Source of the DNA: Flavobacterium sp.
GTDB lineage: Bacteria; Bacteroidota; Bacteroidia; Flavobacteriales; Flavobacteriaceae
Reading direction: 5' to 3'
DNA length: 45,374 nt
NCBI RefSeq assembly: GCF_027490375.1
Contig: NZ_JAIXYH010000048.1
Location: forward strand, 1-45,374
Below the pieces are notes generated by a model that was given only the letters and a program-made list of their open reading frames with translations, was not told where the DNA came from and did not search any database. Shown here piece by piece: positions 8,856-16,892 of the stretch. Each line of letters starts with the position of its first letter. Within the stretch, counting starts at the first letter, position 1. The position numbers and the translations under genes were made by a program.

Positions 8856-9896
8856 TTACTTTATAAATTCTATCTTCTGAACTTCTTCGGCATTTACGCT
8901 ATCGAAGAAACCTTGATCGCTCATCCATTCGTCGCTGAACACTTTGCTCATGTAACGCGATCCGTGATCTGGGAAAATTACAACTACGTTACTGTTTTCG
9001 TTGAATTCGCCTTCTTCGGCGTATTGTTTAACGGCTTGCATCACGGCTCCGCTGGTATAGCCAACAAACAAACCTTCTTGCTTGGCGATTTCGCGGGTCA
9101 TGTGTGCACTTTCCTCATCGGTTACTTTCATGAAATGATCGATAGAATCGAAATCAGTTGCCGTTGGGATTAAGTTTTTACCAAGACCTTCGATGCGGTA
9201 CGGATAAATTTCGTTTGGATCTAGTTCTTTCGTTTCGTGGTATTTTTTCAGTACCGAGCCAAAAGCGTCGACACCTAAAATGCGGATATTTGGGTTCTTT
9301 TCCTTCAAGAATTTAGCAGCTCCGGAGATGGTTCCGCCGGTTCCGCTACAAGCAACGAGATGCGTAATTTTACCGCTGGTTTGTTCCCAGATTTCAGGGC
9401 CAGTAGATTTATAATGCGCGTCGATGTTGAGTTGATTGAAGTACTGATTGATATAAATACTTCCTTTAGTTTCTTGGTGTAGGCGTTTAGCGACGTTATA
9501 GTATGAGCGCTCGTCGTCGGCAGATACGTGTGCGGGGCAAACGTAAACTTTGGCACCGAGGCTTCGCAACATATCGATTTTATCGCGAGACGATTTTGAG
9601 GAAACGGCTAGTATACAGTTATACCCTTTGATGATGGAAACCATCGCCAAACTAAAGCCTGTATTTCCCGAGGTAGTTTCAATTATCGTATCACCTGGCG
9701 AAAGTATTCCTTGTCGTTCGGCTTCCTCGATAATATAAAGGGCGATGCGATCTTTGGTAGAATGACCGGGGTTAAAAGCTTCGACCTTTGCGTAAAAATT
9801 ACCTGTAAAAGACTTTGTTAATTTATTCAGCTTAATAAGTGGGGTGTTTCCTATTAAACTCAATACGTTATCGTAAGCTTTTATGTCTTCTTTCAT
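8856..9896 (-). CDS. PLP-dependent cysteine synthase / cystathionine beta-synthase family enzyme
   Basis: The protein has 346 residues. The family performs PLP-dependent beta-replacement on serine, O-acetylserine or related substrates to form cysteine or cystathionine. The PLP lysine is Lys48 in NPGHSTKDR, the substrate loop is TTSGNTG (74-80), and the phosphate-binding loop is SGTGGTISG. The C-terminal text [14 protein letters not shown] is closer to cystathionine beta-synthases than to classic CysK, but the CBS regulatory domains are absent. The true reaction therefore cannot be fixed from sequence alone. It has its own promoter box (minus strand, 9955-9962) and terminator (8811-8837), so it is probably monocistronic. 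Confidence 0.88.
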   Translation of the reverse strand: MKEDIKAYDNVLSLIGNTPLIKLNKLTKSFTGNFYAKVEAFNPGHSTKDRIALYIIEEAERQGILSPGDTIIETTSGNTGFSLAMVSIIKGYNCILAVSSKSSRDKIDMLRSLGAKVYVCPAHVSADDERSYYNVAKRLHQETKGSIYINQYFNQLNIDAHYKSTGPEIWEQTSGKITHLVACSGTGGTISGAAKFLKEKNPNIRILGVDAFGSVLKKYHETKELDPNEIYPYRIEGLGKNLIPTATDFDSIDHFMKVTDEESAHMTREIAKQEGLFVGYTSGAVMQAVKQYAEEGEFNENSNVVVIFPDHGSRYMSKVFSDEWMSDQGFFDSVNAEEVQKIEFIK

Positions 9897-9954
9897 AAAT
9901 TATAATTCAAAATAACCGGAAATCATGTCAAAAAACCAGTCTTGAAAACATCTG

Positions 9955-9962
9955 CAAATGTA
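9955..9962 (-). promoter_or_regulatory. Bacteroidota-type -7 box for the cysteine synthase-type gene
   Basis: The minus strand reads TACATTTG, an exact match to TAnnTTTG, about 59 bases before the ATG at 9896. No clear -33 TTG partner is visible at the usual distance. Confidence 0.5.
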
Positions 9963-9977
9963 GCAAAATTATTTATC

Positions 9978-12113
9978 CTAATTTCTTATTCCTTCTAAAT
10001 CTAACAAAAATGCGAATTCTCGAGCAACCTCTTTAAGTGCTTCGTATCTTCCAGAGGCTCCACCGTGTCCTGCATCCATGTTGGTGTAAAAGTATAACTT
10101 GTTTTGATTGGTTTTCAATTTTCTTAATTTGGCAACCCATTTCGCTGGTTCAAAGTACTGAACTTGCGAATCGTGAAGTCCAGTTGTAATCAACATATTT
10201 GGGTATGCCTTTGCAGAAACATTGTCGTACGGCGAGTACGATTTCATGTAATCGTAATACTTCTTTTTATTCGGATTTCCCCATTCGTCGTATTCTCCTG
10301 TTGTCAATGGAATCGAGTCGTCTAGCATGGTTGTTACCACGTCAACAAAAGGAACTTGTGCGATTACTCCGTTATACAATTCCCCAGCCATATTCACGAT
10401 TGCTCCCATGAGTAATCCGCCGGCGCTACCACCTTCGGCATAGAGGTGTTGTGGTGAAGTATATTTTTGCGTTATCAAAAAATTACTACACGCGATAAAA
10501 TCGGTAAAAGTATTTTTCTTCTTGAGTAACTTTCCGTTTTCGTACCATTCTCTACCTAAATCTTCGCCTCCACGGATGTGCGCAATGGCGTAGATAAATC
10601 CGCGATCGAGTAAACTGAGTCGAACCGTTGAAAAATACGGATCTAGCGTGACGCCATACGAGCCGTACGCGTATAGTAAAGTAGGGTTGGAGCCGTCTTT
10701 TTTCAGATTTTTAGCGTAAACCATCGAAATAGGTACCTGAGTTCCGTCGGTTGCGGTAGCCCAAACACGTTCTTCGATGTAGTTGTTTTTATCGAACTTT
10801 CCGCCTTGCACTTCTTGCTCTTTGAGCACGTTACTTTGTTTTGTTTCCATGTTAAATTCGATTACTGAAGGCGGTGTAAGCATCGATTGATAACTGTAGC
10901 GCAGTAACGGCGTGTCGAAATCGATGTTTGTTGTCGTGTATGCCGAATAAGTTTCCGATTTGAATGGTAGATAATAATCGGCTTTTTTTGTCAGTCCTAA
11001 AACACGAATTTGTGTTAATCCGTTCGAGCGTTCCGAAATTACCAAGAAGTCTTTAAATACATCGATGCCTTCGAGAAGCACATTATTTCGGTGTGCAATA
11101 AATTCTTTCCAATAATATGATCCGGTCTCATCTACCGAACACATCATCAGTTTAAAGTTGGTTGCTTTATCTTTATTGGTAAGAATATAAAAAATATTGT
11201 TATAATGTGAAATCGAGTATTCGACACCTCGTTTGCGTTTCTGGAAGATTTTGAATTTTCCATCTGGATTATCTGCGCGAAGCAAACGATACTCGGTAGT
11301 TAAGGTGCTGGAAGAAATGATGTAAATGAACTCTTTAGACTTTGATTTTTCGATACTTACATCGAAAGTTTCGTCTTTTTCTTCGTAAATAAGTGCAGCA
11401 GAATCGGTTTGACTTCCGCGCACGTATTTCCAAATTTTATCTGAACGTAAAGTAACGCTGTCTTTTGTCGTGTAGAATAATGTCTTAGAATCGGCTGCCC
11501 AGACGACTTCCGGATTTACGTTTTTGATTTCGTCGGGTAAAATTTCTCCCGTTTCTAAATTTTTGATTCGGAGTGTGTATATACGTCGGCCAACCACATC
11601 TAAACAAAAAGCCGCGTATTTATTGTCGGGTGAAATACTTACGCCGGATAACGAAAAGTACGAGTAACCTTCGGCCATTTGATTACAGTCGAACAGAATT
11701 TCTTCAGCGGCAGTTAACGATTCCTTTTTACGAGCATAAATCGGATAGTTCTTTCCTTTTTCAGTGCGCGTAATGTAGTAGTAGCCGTTAAATTTGTAAG
11801 GAACCGACTGGTCGTCTTCTTTGATGCGCGATTTCATTTCTTCGAAAAGACGTGCTTGGAAGTCTTTTGTGTGCGCTGTTTCATTTTCGAAGTACGCGTT
11901 TTCTTTATTTAAATAATCGATTACTTCTGGATTTTCTCGGTCGTTTAACCAATAGTACGGGTCGATTCGGACGTCGTTGTGTTTTTCTAAAGTAAATGGA
12001 ATTTCTTTAGCTACAGGCGGTTGACTCATTTTTATGGGTTTGTTTTCTTGTGCAAAATTGGATGTAAAACAGCTTATCAAAAATAAGCAGCTGATTGAAA
12101 GTTCTTGTTGCAT
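9978..12113 (-). CDS. S9A prolyl oligopeptidase family peptidase (oligopeptidase B-like), exported
   Basis: The protein has 711 residues. The family cleaves short peptides, oligopeptidase B preferring basic residues. Residues 1-22 look like a signal peptide ending near FAQE, so it is probably periplasmic. The N-terminal beta-propeller follows (about 80-430, starting after DPYYWLNDRENPEV). The C-terminal hydrolase domain has Ser563 in EGGSAGG, Asp648 in TGLHDSQV and His683 in DAGHGGASGR. The TGEYDEWGNP stretch is characteristic of the S9A/PtrB subgroup. The gene is divergent from ybaB, with only 56 bases between the two starts. Confidence 0.93.
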   Translation of the reverse strand: MQQELSISCLFLISCFTSNFAQENKPIKMSQPPVAKEIPFTLEKHNDVRIDPYYWLNDRENPEVIDYLNKENAYFENETAHTKDFQARLFEEMKSRIKEDDQSVPYKFNGYYYITRTEKGKNYPIYARKKESLTAAEEILFDCNQMAEGYSYFSLSGVSISPDNKYAAFCLDVVGRRIYTLRIKNLETGEILPDEIKNVNPEVVWAADSKTLFYTTKDSVTLRSDKIWKYVRGSQTDSAALIYEEKDETFDVSIEKSKSKEFIYIISSSTLTTEYRLLRADNPDGKFKIFQKRKRGVEYSISHYNNIFYILTNKDKATNFKLMMCSVDETGSYYWKEFIAHRNNVLLEGIDVFKDFLVISERSNGLTQIRVLGLTKKADYYLPFKSETYSAYTTTNIDFDTPLLRYSYQSMLTPPSVIEFNMETKQSNVLKEQEVQGGKFDKNNYIEERVWATATDGTQVPISMVYAKNLKKDGSNPTLLYAYGSYGVTLDPYFSTVRLSLLDRGFIYAIAHIRGGEDLGREWYENGKLLKKKNTFTDFIACSNFLITQKYTSPQHLYAEGGSAGGLLMGAIVNMAGELYNGVIAQVPFVDVVTTMLDDSIPLTTGEYDEWGNPNKKKYYDYMKSYSPYDNVSAKAYPNMLITTGLHDSQVQYFEPAKWVAKLRKLKTNQNKLYFYTNMDAGHGGASGRYEALKEVAREFAFLLDLEGIRN

Positions 12114-12142
12114 AGTGTGCGATTAAGACTGCTGCAATTTAG

Positions 12143-12150
12143 TACATTTG
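12143..12150 (+). promoter_or_regulatory. -7 box for ybaB
   Basis: TACATTTG matches TAnnTTTG exactly and lies 19 bases before the ATG at 12170, within the 56-base gap between two divergent genes. No strong -33 element is seen. Confidence 0.5.
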
Positions 12151-12169
12151 CCCTTTAAAATTAACGATT

Positions 12170-12496
12170 ATGTTTGGCGATTTAATGGGAATGATGGGTA
12201 AATTGAAAGAAACCCAAGATAGAATGGAAAAGGCGAAAGCCGATTTAAAATTGTTCGAAGTTTCGGAGGTTGCTGCCGATGGTGCTTTACAAGTAGTAGT
12301 TACTGGCAACGGATTGATTAAAAATATTTCTATTTCAGAAGATCTTTTAGCAGACAAAGAAATTGTAGAAGATTTGCTGGTAGTTACTTTAAACAAGGCA
12401 CTTGCTGTGGCGAAAGCCCACGAATCTAAAGTATTGGAAGAAGTTGCGAAAGTAGATATGCCGATGATACCAGGAATGGACCAGCTGTTTAAATAA
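12170..12496 (+). CDS. ybaB: YbaB/EbfC family nucleoid-associated protein
   Basis: The protein has 108 residues. YbaB/EbfC proteins form dimers that bind DNA and associate with the nucleoid. The N-terminal helix MFGDLMGMMGKLKETQDRM and the C-terminal PGMDQLF motif are diagnostic. The central strand region (about 28-55, GALQVVVTGNGLIKNISIS) fits the family fold. In many bacteria ybaB sits by dnaX/recR; here it is instead followed by a short open frame and a membrane protein of unknown function. An exact -7 box lies just upstream. Confidence 0.92.
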   Translation: MFGDLMGMMGKLKETQDRMEKAKADLKLFEVSEVAADGALQVVVTGNGLIKNISISEDLLADKEIVEDLLVVTLNKALAVAKAHESKVLEEVAKVDMPMIPGMDQLFK

Positions 12497-12521
12497 AAAA
12501 CACAGTCGCAATTTAAAATTA

Positions 12522-12650
12522 ATGAAGTTTGCCGTATTTTATCCGAAACCAGGTTTTCGATGGACAAACAATAAAGTTGTTTTTTTAGGCTCAGTTGTAG
12601 TTTTACCCTTGTTTGCTAATTCGCAAGACTGGGGATATTACTGGCGTTAA
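12522..12650 (+). CDS. small 42-residue predicted membrane peptide
   Basis: This short frame starts at ATG 12522, 25 bases after ybaB, and ends at TAA 12648-12650. The peptide contains FYPKPGFRWTNNK, then a hydrophobic stretch (VVFLGSVVVLPLF), then DWGYYWR. That composition looks like real protein. The next gene starts at 12654 in the same reading frame, separated only by the stop and one codon. It may be a genuine small protein coupled to its neighbour, or the first part of one protein of about 200 residues split by a nonsense change. No family is recognised. Confidence 0.45.
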   Translation: MKFAVFYPKPGFRWTNNKVVFLGSVVVLPLFANSQDWGYYWR

Positions 12651-12653
12651 ATC

Positions 12654-13133
12654 ATGACTTTTGTGATTGTAATTTGGTTTTTTTTGGGTTTATACGTTCT
12701 GGTAATGTCGTTTTTCGAAGTCGAGAAGCTCAAAGGTATTTTATCGGGGTTTATAATTTTTGAAAATGATTTTATTGAAGTTGAAGAAGAACGATATGAA
12801 CTGGAATCCATAAAGCGAATAGAGTTACAGGTCAGCGATTATTATGGAAAATTAATGAATAATGATCGACATATTCTTAATCCTAAACTTTCAACAGGCA
12901 CGGCAAATACGCTAAAATTAGTTTTTCATTCGGGTGATTTTCTTAAGAGAAATTTTGAAATCATCGCGCAATACGACATGTATCCAATTAAATACACCTT
13001 GATTCATTATTATTTGTTGAAAAAAATATCTTTCACCGATTTAGCTCTGGCACTTGAAGATACGAGCGACTACGACCAGCAAGAACTTCGCAAAGAAATT
13101 GAGCGCGTGAGTCGATTACAAAACAAAACGTAA
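12654..13133 (+). CDS. hypothetical membrane-anchored protein
   Basis: The protein has 159 residues. The first 20 form one hydrophobic segment (VIVIWFFLGLYVLVMSFF). The rest is soluble and mixed alpha/beta (FIIFENDFIEVEEERYELESI), which resembles PH-like membrane-associated domains only in general pattern. It ends in a charged helix. The frame is continuous upstream through a single TAA into the 42-residue frame at 12522. It probably shares the ybaB transcript. The function is unknown. Confidence 0.6.
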   Translation: MTFVIVIWFFLGLYVLVMSFFEVEKLKGILSGFIIFENDFIEVEEERYELESIKRIELQVSDYYGKLMNNDRHILNPKLSTGTANTLKLVFHSGDFLKRNFEIIAQYDMYPIKYTLIHYYLLKKISFTDLALALEDTSDYDQQELRKEIERVSRLQNKT

Positions 13134-13153
13134 GAAATTATGTTCGCGCTCAA

Positions 13154-13182
13154 AACAAAAAAGCCCCGAACGAATTCGAGGC
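13154..13182 (-). terminator. intrinsic terminator of the peroxiredoxin operon
   Basis: On the minus strand GCCTCGAA pairs with TTCGGGGC across a TTCG loop (one G-T wobble), followed by six T. It lies about 40 bases past the last stop of the minus-strand operon. The same hairpin faces the end of the convergent plus-strand gene at 13133, but without a good T run on that side. Confidence 0.8.
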
Positions 13183-13220
13183 ATTTCTGAAAAAAAATCT
13201 AAAATCTAAAAACTCCAAAA

Positions 13221-13478
13221 TTATTTATCGATCGAGCCGAGTACTCGACTCATGAAGCTATTTAAAGCTTCTTTGCGATCAACGCCAGATTTAACCAAAG
13301 CATCTACTTCTAAAGCGCCGTACATATTGGAAATCAGTTCTCCAATTACATCGAGTTCTTCGTCTTTTAAACTCGGAACTTCTGTTAGGTTCTCCAAAAC
13401 TTCGATTGCTTCTACGACGTAATCGCGATCGTTATCTTCAATAAATTGTGTCAGGTGTTTTATGACGGGTAGTTTCAT
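13221..13478 (-). CDS. DUF6952 family protein
   Basis: The protein has 85 residues, is acidic and probably all-helical, and has no signal peptide. I recognise it as the small conserved flavobacterial protein now called DUF6952, commonly found beside a thioredoxin and a peroxiredoxin. No cysteine or other catalytic residue is evident, so a partner or adaptor role is more likely than enzymatic activity; that is inference. Its start overlaps the thioredoxin stop by 4 bases, so it is translationally coupled. A strong terminator follows. Confidence 0.75.
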   Translation of the reverse strand: MKLPVIKHLTQFIEDNDRDYVVEAIEVLENLTEVPSLKDEELDVIGELISNMYGALEVDALVKSGVDRKEALNSFMSRVLGSIDK

Positions 13479-13792
13479 GAGGCAACCGAAATTTCATTAA
13501 CTAAGTTCGTCAATCCTTCTACTTTATTGGTTTGAATCTGATCAACCAATTTGCCATCTACGAAAGTGGCAAAAGTGGGTAAATTAGAAACGTTTGCTAG
13601 TTTTCGGCTTTCGGGAAACTTCTCGGCATCCACGATCGCAAAAACTTTGTCGGTGTGCTGTTCCGACATCACTTTGAACTTCGGTTTCATGATGCGACAG
13701 TTTCCGCACCAGCTCGCCGAGTATTGCACAACGACTTTCGAATTCTGTGCAACTAGTTCGGATAAATTATCTGCTGTTAATTCTACTAACAT
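13475..13792 (-). CDS. thioredoxin family protein with a WCGNC active site
   Basis: The protein has 105 residues, a single thioredoxin fold with no signal peptide. The active site is WCGNC (Cys29 and Cys32) instead of the classic WCGPC, and the cis-proline loop is NLPTFATF. It lies 2 bases after the peroxiredoxin gene and overlaps DUF6952 by 4 bases. The likely role is reducing the adjacent 2-Cys peroxiredoxin; this rests on gene order. Asn in place of Pro would be expected to change the redox potential relative to general thioredoxin. Confidence 0.9.
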   Translation of the reverse strand: MLVELTADNLSELVAQNSKVVVQYSASWCGNCRIMKPKFKVMSEQHTDKVFAIVDAEKFPESRKLANVSNLPTFATFVDGKLVDQIQTNKVEGLTNLVNEISVAS

Positions 13793-13794
13793 GA

Positions 13795-14430
13795 TTAGTG
13801 ACTTAAATATGACGCAACGCCTTCACGAGTCGCGTGCATCGCTTCTTTGCCTTCTTCCCAGTTTGCCGGACAAACTTCTCCGAATTTTTGAACGTGTGCG
13901 TAAGCGTCTATTAAACGTAAATACTCTTTTACATTTCTTCCTACAGGCATATCGTTAACCGATTCGTGGAATACTTTTCCAGTTTCGTCGATCAAGTAAG
14001 TTGCACGGAACGTTACGTTTGAACCTTCGATGATTACTGAATCAACTTCTTCGTTGTATTCGCTAGATTCGATATCGAGTATACCTAAAATGCTTGACAA
14101 GTTGCGCGCAGTGTCGGCCAAAATTGGATAAGTAACTCCTTCGATACCGCCGTTTTCTTTCGATGTATTCAACCACGCAAAGTGAACTTCGTTGGTATCG
14201 CAAGACGCACCAATTACAGTAGTGTTGCGCGACTCAAATTCTTGCAAAGCAGCTTGAAATGCATGTAATTCAGTAGGACATACAAATGTAAAATCCTTTG
14301 GATACCAGAATAACAATACTTTCTTGTTGTTGTTTACCGCTTCTTCGAAAACGTTGATCTTCATGTTATCACCCATGAAAGAGATCGCATCAACTGCTAA
14401 ACTTGGAAATTTTTTACCTACTAATGACAT
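13795..14430 (-). CDS. 2-Cys peroxiredoxin (AhpC/TSA family)
   Basis: The protein has 211 residues and is cytoplasmic. It reduces hydrogen peroxide and organic hydroperoxides. The peroxidatic cysteine is Cys51 in FTFVCPTELHAF and the resolving cysteine is Cys187 in EVCPANWEEG, the pattern of typical 2-Cys enzymes. It is the first gene of the peroxiredoxin-thioredoxin-DUF6952 operon. Its promoter has both an exact -7 box and a -33 TTG (14457-14484, minus strand). Assignment is firm; whether it should be called ahpC or a separate paralogue cannot be decided here. Confidence 0.93.
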   Translation of the reverse strand: MSLVGKKFPSLAVDAISFMGDNMKINVFEEAVNNNKKVLLFWYPKDFTFVCPTELHAFQAALQEFESRNTTVIGASCDTNEVHFAWLNTSKENGGIEGVTYPILADTARNLSSILGILDIESSEYNEEVDSVIIEGSNVTFRATYLIDETGKVFHESVNDMPVGRNVKEYLRLIDAYAHVQKFGEVCPANWEEGKEAMHATREGVASYLSH

Positions 14431-14456
14431 ATAAATGATGGTTTAATTTTCTATGG

Positions 14457-14484
14457 CAAAAGTACGGCGTTTATTGCTTTTCAA
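14457..14484 (-). promoter_or_regulatory. promoter of the peroxiredoxin operon
   Basis: On the minus strand a TTG (14484-14482) is followed after 17 bases by TACTTTTG (14464-14457), an exact TAnnTTTG -7 box. The ATG at 14430 is 26 bases further on. This is the most complete Bacteroidota promoter in the window. Confidence 0.65.
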
Positions 14485-14743
14485 TATAGATGTTTATGAT
14501 ATAAAATTATGTAGCTATAAGGTTTAGCTATAAACTAAAAAGAAACGATTTCGCTAGCTACCGAACAATTTAAAAATAAATACTTTATGAATGAAACACG
14601 ATTTTTGGGTAAAACGTGCACAGATTTCAACGCTTTAAAGTGAGGTAGTTGAGAATACAAATAGCTATTTAAATCACATAATCAATTGGTTACAGGCTTA
14701 ACGCGGACTTCCAAAAATTATCTGACAAACAGAGGTATTTAGC

Positions 14744-14751
14744 TATATTTG
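14744..14751 (+). promoter_or_regulatory. -7 box for the permease gene
   Basis: TATATTTG matches TAnnTTTG exactly. It overlaps the TTG at 14749 that would be the first possible start codon, so translation should begin at the ATG at 14776, 24 bases downstream. Confidence 0.55.
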
Positions 14752-14775
14752 TTTTCTAACCGTAAACCAAAATCG

Positions 14776-16440
14776 ATGTCTTTTAAGTCTTTATTTCGAA
14801 AGAAACCGCTCGCAGCAGCACAAGATAATACCGACGATTCGCACCACAGCGGCTTAAATCGTGTTTTAACTGTTAAAGACTTAACCTTCTTCGGAATCGC
14901 GGCCATTATAGGCGGTGGAACCTTTAGTGCCATTGGAAATGCGTGCTTTAGCGGTGGCCCGGGTGTTGTTTTGCTGTACGTTATTTGCGCTATTGCGTGT
15001 GGCTTTACAGCGATGTGCTACGCGGAATTTGCAAGTCGAGTTCCCGTGTCTGGATCGGCATATACTTACGCGTACGTATCTTTTGGAGAACTTTTCGCGT
15101 GGATTATCGGCTGGGCTTTACTGATGGAATATTCCATTGGTAATATTTATATCGCATTTTCGTGGAGCGGATACTTCACTAATTTATTGAGTAGTTTCGG
15201 ACTTCATATTCCGGAATACTTAACCATAAATTACCATGCCGCACATTTAGCGTTCACCGAAAATAAGGTAGGTGAGGGGCTTACCGCATGGAACACCGCT
15301 CCCATTATTGGTGGCTTGCGCATCATTTTCGATTTACCGGCTGTAGTCATCAATGTTATTATTACGGCTTTGGTATATATTGGTACTAAAGAATCCAAGA
15401 ACTTCAGCAATTTGATGGTATACATTAAGTTGGCCATAATTGTTTTGGTAATTATCGTAGGCGCCTGGTATATCGACATCGACAATTGGACACCTTTTAT
15501 GCCTAACGGTTTTGGTGGCGTTATGGCTGGCGTTTCGGCAGTTTTCTTTGCTTATATCGGTTTTGATGCCGTTTCGACTTTAGCTGAAGAAAGTAAAAAT
15601 CCGCAACGCGATTTACCACGAGGTATGATTTATTCGCTGGTGGCATGCACCATTATTTATATCATTTTAGCATTGGTTATTACTGGGATGGTAAGCTACA
15701 CTCAACTAGGTGTGAGCGATCCACTCGCGGAAATTTTTGCACTCAAAGGCGTTAAATGGATGTTATTTATCGTTTCAATTGCCGCTGTAGTAGCGATGAC
15801 TAGCGTAATGCTTGTATTCCAAATGGGGCAACCGCGCATTTGGATGACCATGTCGCGCGATGGCTTAATGCCGAAAAAATTTGCCGAAGTACATCCCAAA
15901 CATAAAACACCAGGATTTGCGACCTTAATTACTGGTTTGGTGGTAGGAGTGCCGATTTTCTTTACCGACGAGAATTTTGTACTCGATTTTACTAGTATCG
16001 GAACTTTGTTTGCTTTCGTACTTGTGTGCGGCGGCGTGTTAATGCTTTCGCCACAAAGCAAAGAAGAACTCGAAGCACGTGCCGGAAAATTCAAAATTCC
16101 ATACATCAACTCCAAGTATATTTACCCGATTTTTATGATCGCCGTACTAATCGGTTTACAACTGCTGCTTCCCGATTTTTACGCCGATACGTTTAATCTA
16201 GCAGAAGCAGCCGATACGAAAATTCCGATGGTAGTTTTCTTGTTATTTACGGTTGTTATGATGCCTATTGCCTTCACTAAAAATTTATCGTTAATTCCAC
16301 TATTGGGCTTACTTTCATGTTGTTACCTGCTTACGGGTATGTCGGCAACAAATTGGACCTGGTTTGGAATTTGGTTGTTAATCGGATTGGTGATTTATTT
16401 CCTTTACGGTTACAGAAAAAGCAACTTGTCAAAATCGTAG
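14776..16440 (+). CDS. APC-family amino acid permease
   Basis: The protein has 554 residues from the ATG at 14776, which I prefer over TTG 14749 because that codon lies inside the -7 box. It is an inner-membrane transporter of the amino acid-polyamine-organocation superfamily, close to the cationic amino acid transporter group. The first helix carries the substrate-backbone motif GIAAIIGGGTFSAIG, and the sixth helix region FFAYIGFDAVSTLAEESKNP is diagnostic. At least eleven hydrophobic segments are visible. Transport of basic amino acids is possible but the substrate is not fixed by sequence. The next gene starts 2 bases after its stop. Confidence 0.9.
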   Translation: MSFKSLFRKKPLAAAQDNTDDSHHSGLNRVLTVKDLTFFGIAAIIGGGTFSAIGNACFSGGPGVVLLYVICAIACGFTAMCYAEFASRVPVSGSAYTYAYVSFGELFAWIIGWALLMEYSIGNIYIAFSWSGYFTNLLSSFGLHIPEYLTINYHAAHLAFTENKVGEGLTAWNTAPIIGGLRIIFDLPAVVINVIITALVYIGTKESKNFSNLMVYIKLAIIVLVIIVGAWYIDIDNWTPFMPNGFGGVMAGVSAVFFAYIGFDAVSTLAEESKNPQRDLPRGMIYSLVACTIIYIILALVITGMVSYTQLGVSDPLAEIFALKGVKWMLFIVSIAAVVAMTSVMLVFQMGQPRIWMTMSRDGLMPKKFAEVHPKHKTPGFATLITGLVVGVPIFFTDENFVLDFTSIGTLFAFVLVCGGVLMLSPQSKEELEARAGKFKIPYINSKYIYPIFMIAVLIGLQLLLPDFYADTFNLAEAADTKIPMVVFLLFTVVMMPIAFTKNLSLIPLLGLLSCCYLLTGMSATNWTWFGIWLLIGLVIYFLYGYRKSNLSKS

Positions 16441-16442
16441 GT

Positions 16443-16892
16443 ATGATTTATACATATACAAAACCTAAGCACGGCATTACAAACGTACTAGCAATTTTAT
16501 TGTTCGTTAACTTTTTTCTGCGCTTAAGCGAAGGTTTTAGTTGGAGATCCATTCTGTATATTGCAATTGCCGGGGTATTACTTACTACCGAAGGTGTTCA
16601 ACTCGATGTGGCTAAAAAGCGCTATCGCAAAACCATTGCCATTTCAAACTTTCATTTCGGAAAGTGGCATACGCTAGTAAACGTAGAAAAAGTGATTATC
16701 GAATCAGCTAAAAATATGGCAAATCGCAGTGAACATAAAATTAACGATTTGTTAGTGCAAGTATCTTTCGACAATCAAATTATACGAGTATATTCCACAG
16801 AAAATCACAGCTATGCGCACAATACTGCGACCGAAATTTCGACCGCGCTAAACGTAAGTATAGATGATAAAACCATTGAAAATGTCATTTGA
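16443..16892 (+). CDS. hypothetical protein with two membrane helices
   Basis: The protein has 149 residues from the ATG at 16443. A longer reading from 16317 would overlap the permease in another frame and is not credible. Two hydrophobic segments lie at about 11-25 and 34-50, followed by a soluble part (VDVAKKRYRKTIAISNFHFGKW is the transition). The layout resembles small membrane-attached PH-like proteins, but I recognise no family. It is in an operon: 2 bases after the permease and overlapping the next gene by 11 bases. Confidence 0.65.
   Translation: MIYTYTKPKHGITNVLAILLFVNFFLRLSEGFSWRSILYIAIAGVLLTTEGVQLDVAKKRYRKTIAISNFHFGKWHTLVNVEKVIIESAKNMANRSEHKINDLLVQVSFDNQIIRVYSTENHSYAHNTATEISTALNVSIDDKTIENVI

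Larger units (their letters stand above)
14431..14775. other. divergent promoter region
   Basis: About 345 bases between the peroxiredoxin gene and the permease. It holds the two promoters listed separately. The middle (about 14500-14740) is AT-rich and I see no gene, repeat or stable hairpin in it. Confidence 0.6.

Noticed and set aside
12139..12567. A 142-codon minus-strand frame opposite ybaB
   Set aside because: YbaB on the plus strand is diagnostic; the opposite frame is low-complexity, serine-rich shadow text.
16317..16442. An N-terminal extension of the small membrane protein after the permease
   Set aside because: It would overlap the end of the permease in another frame; the ATG at 16443 gives a clean start 2 bases after the permease stop.
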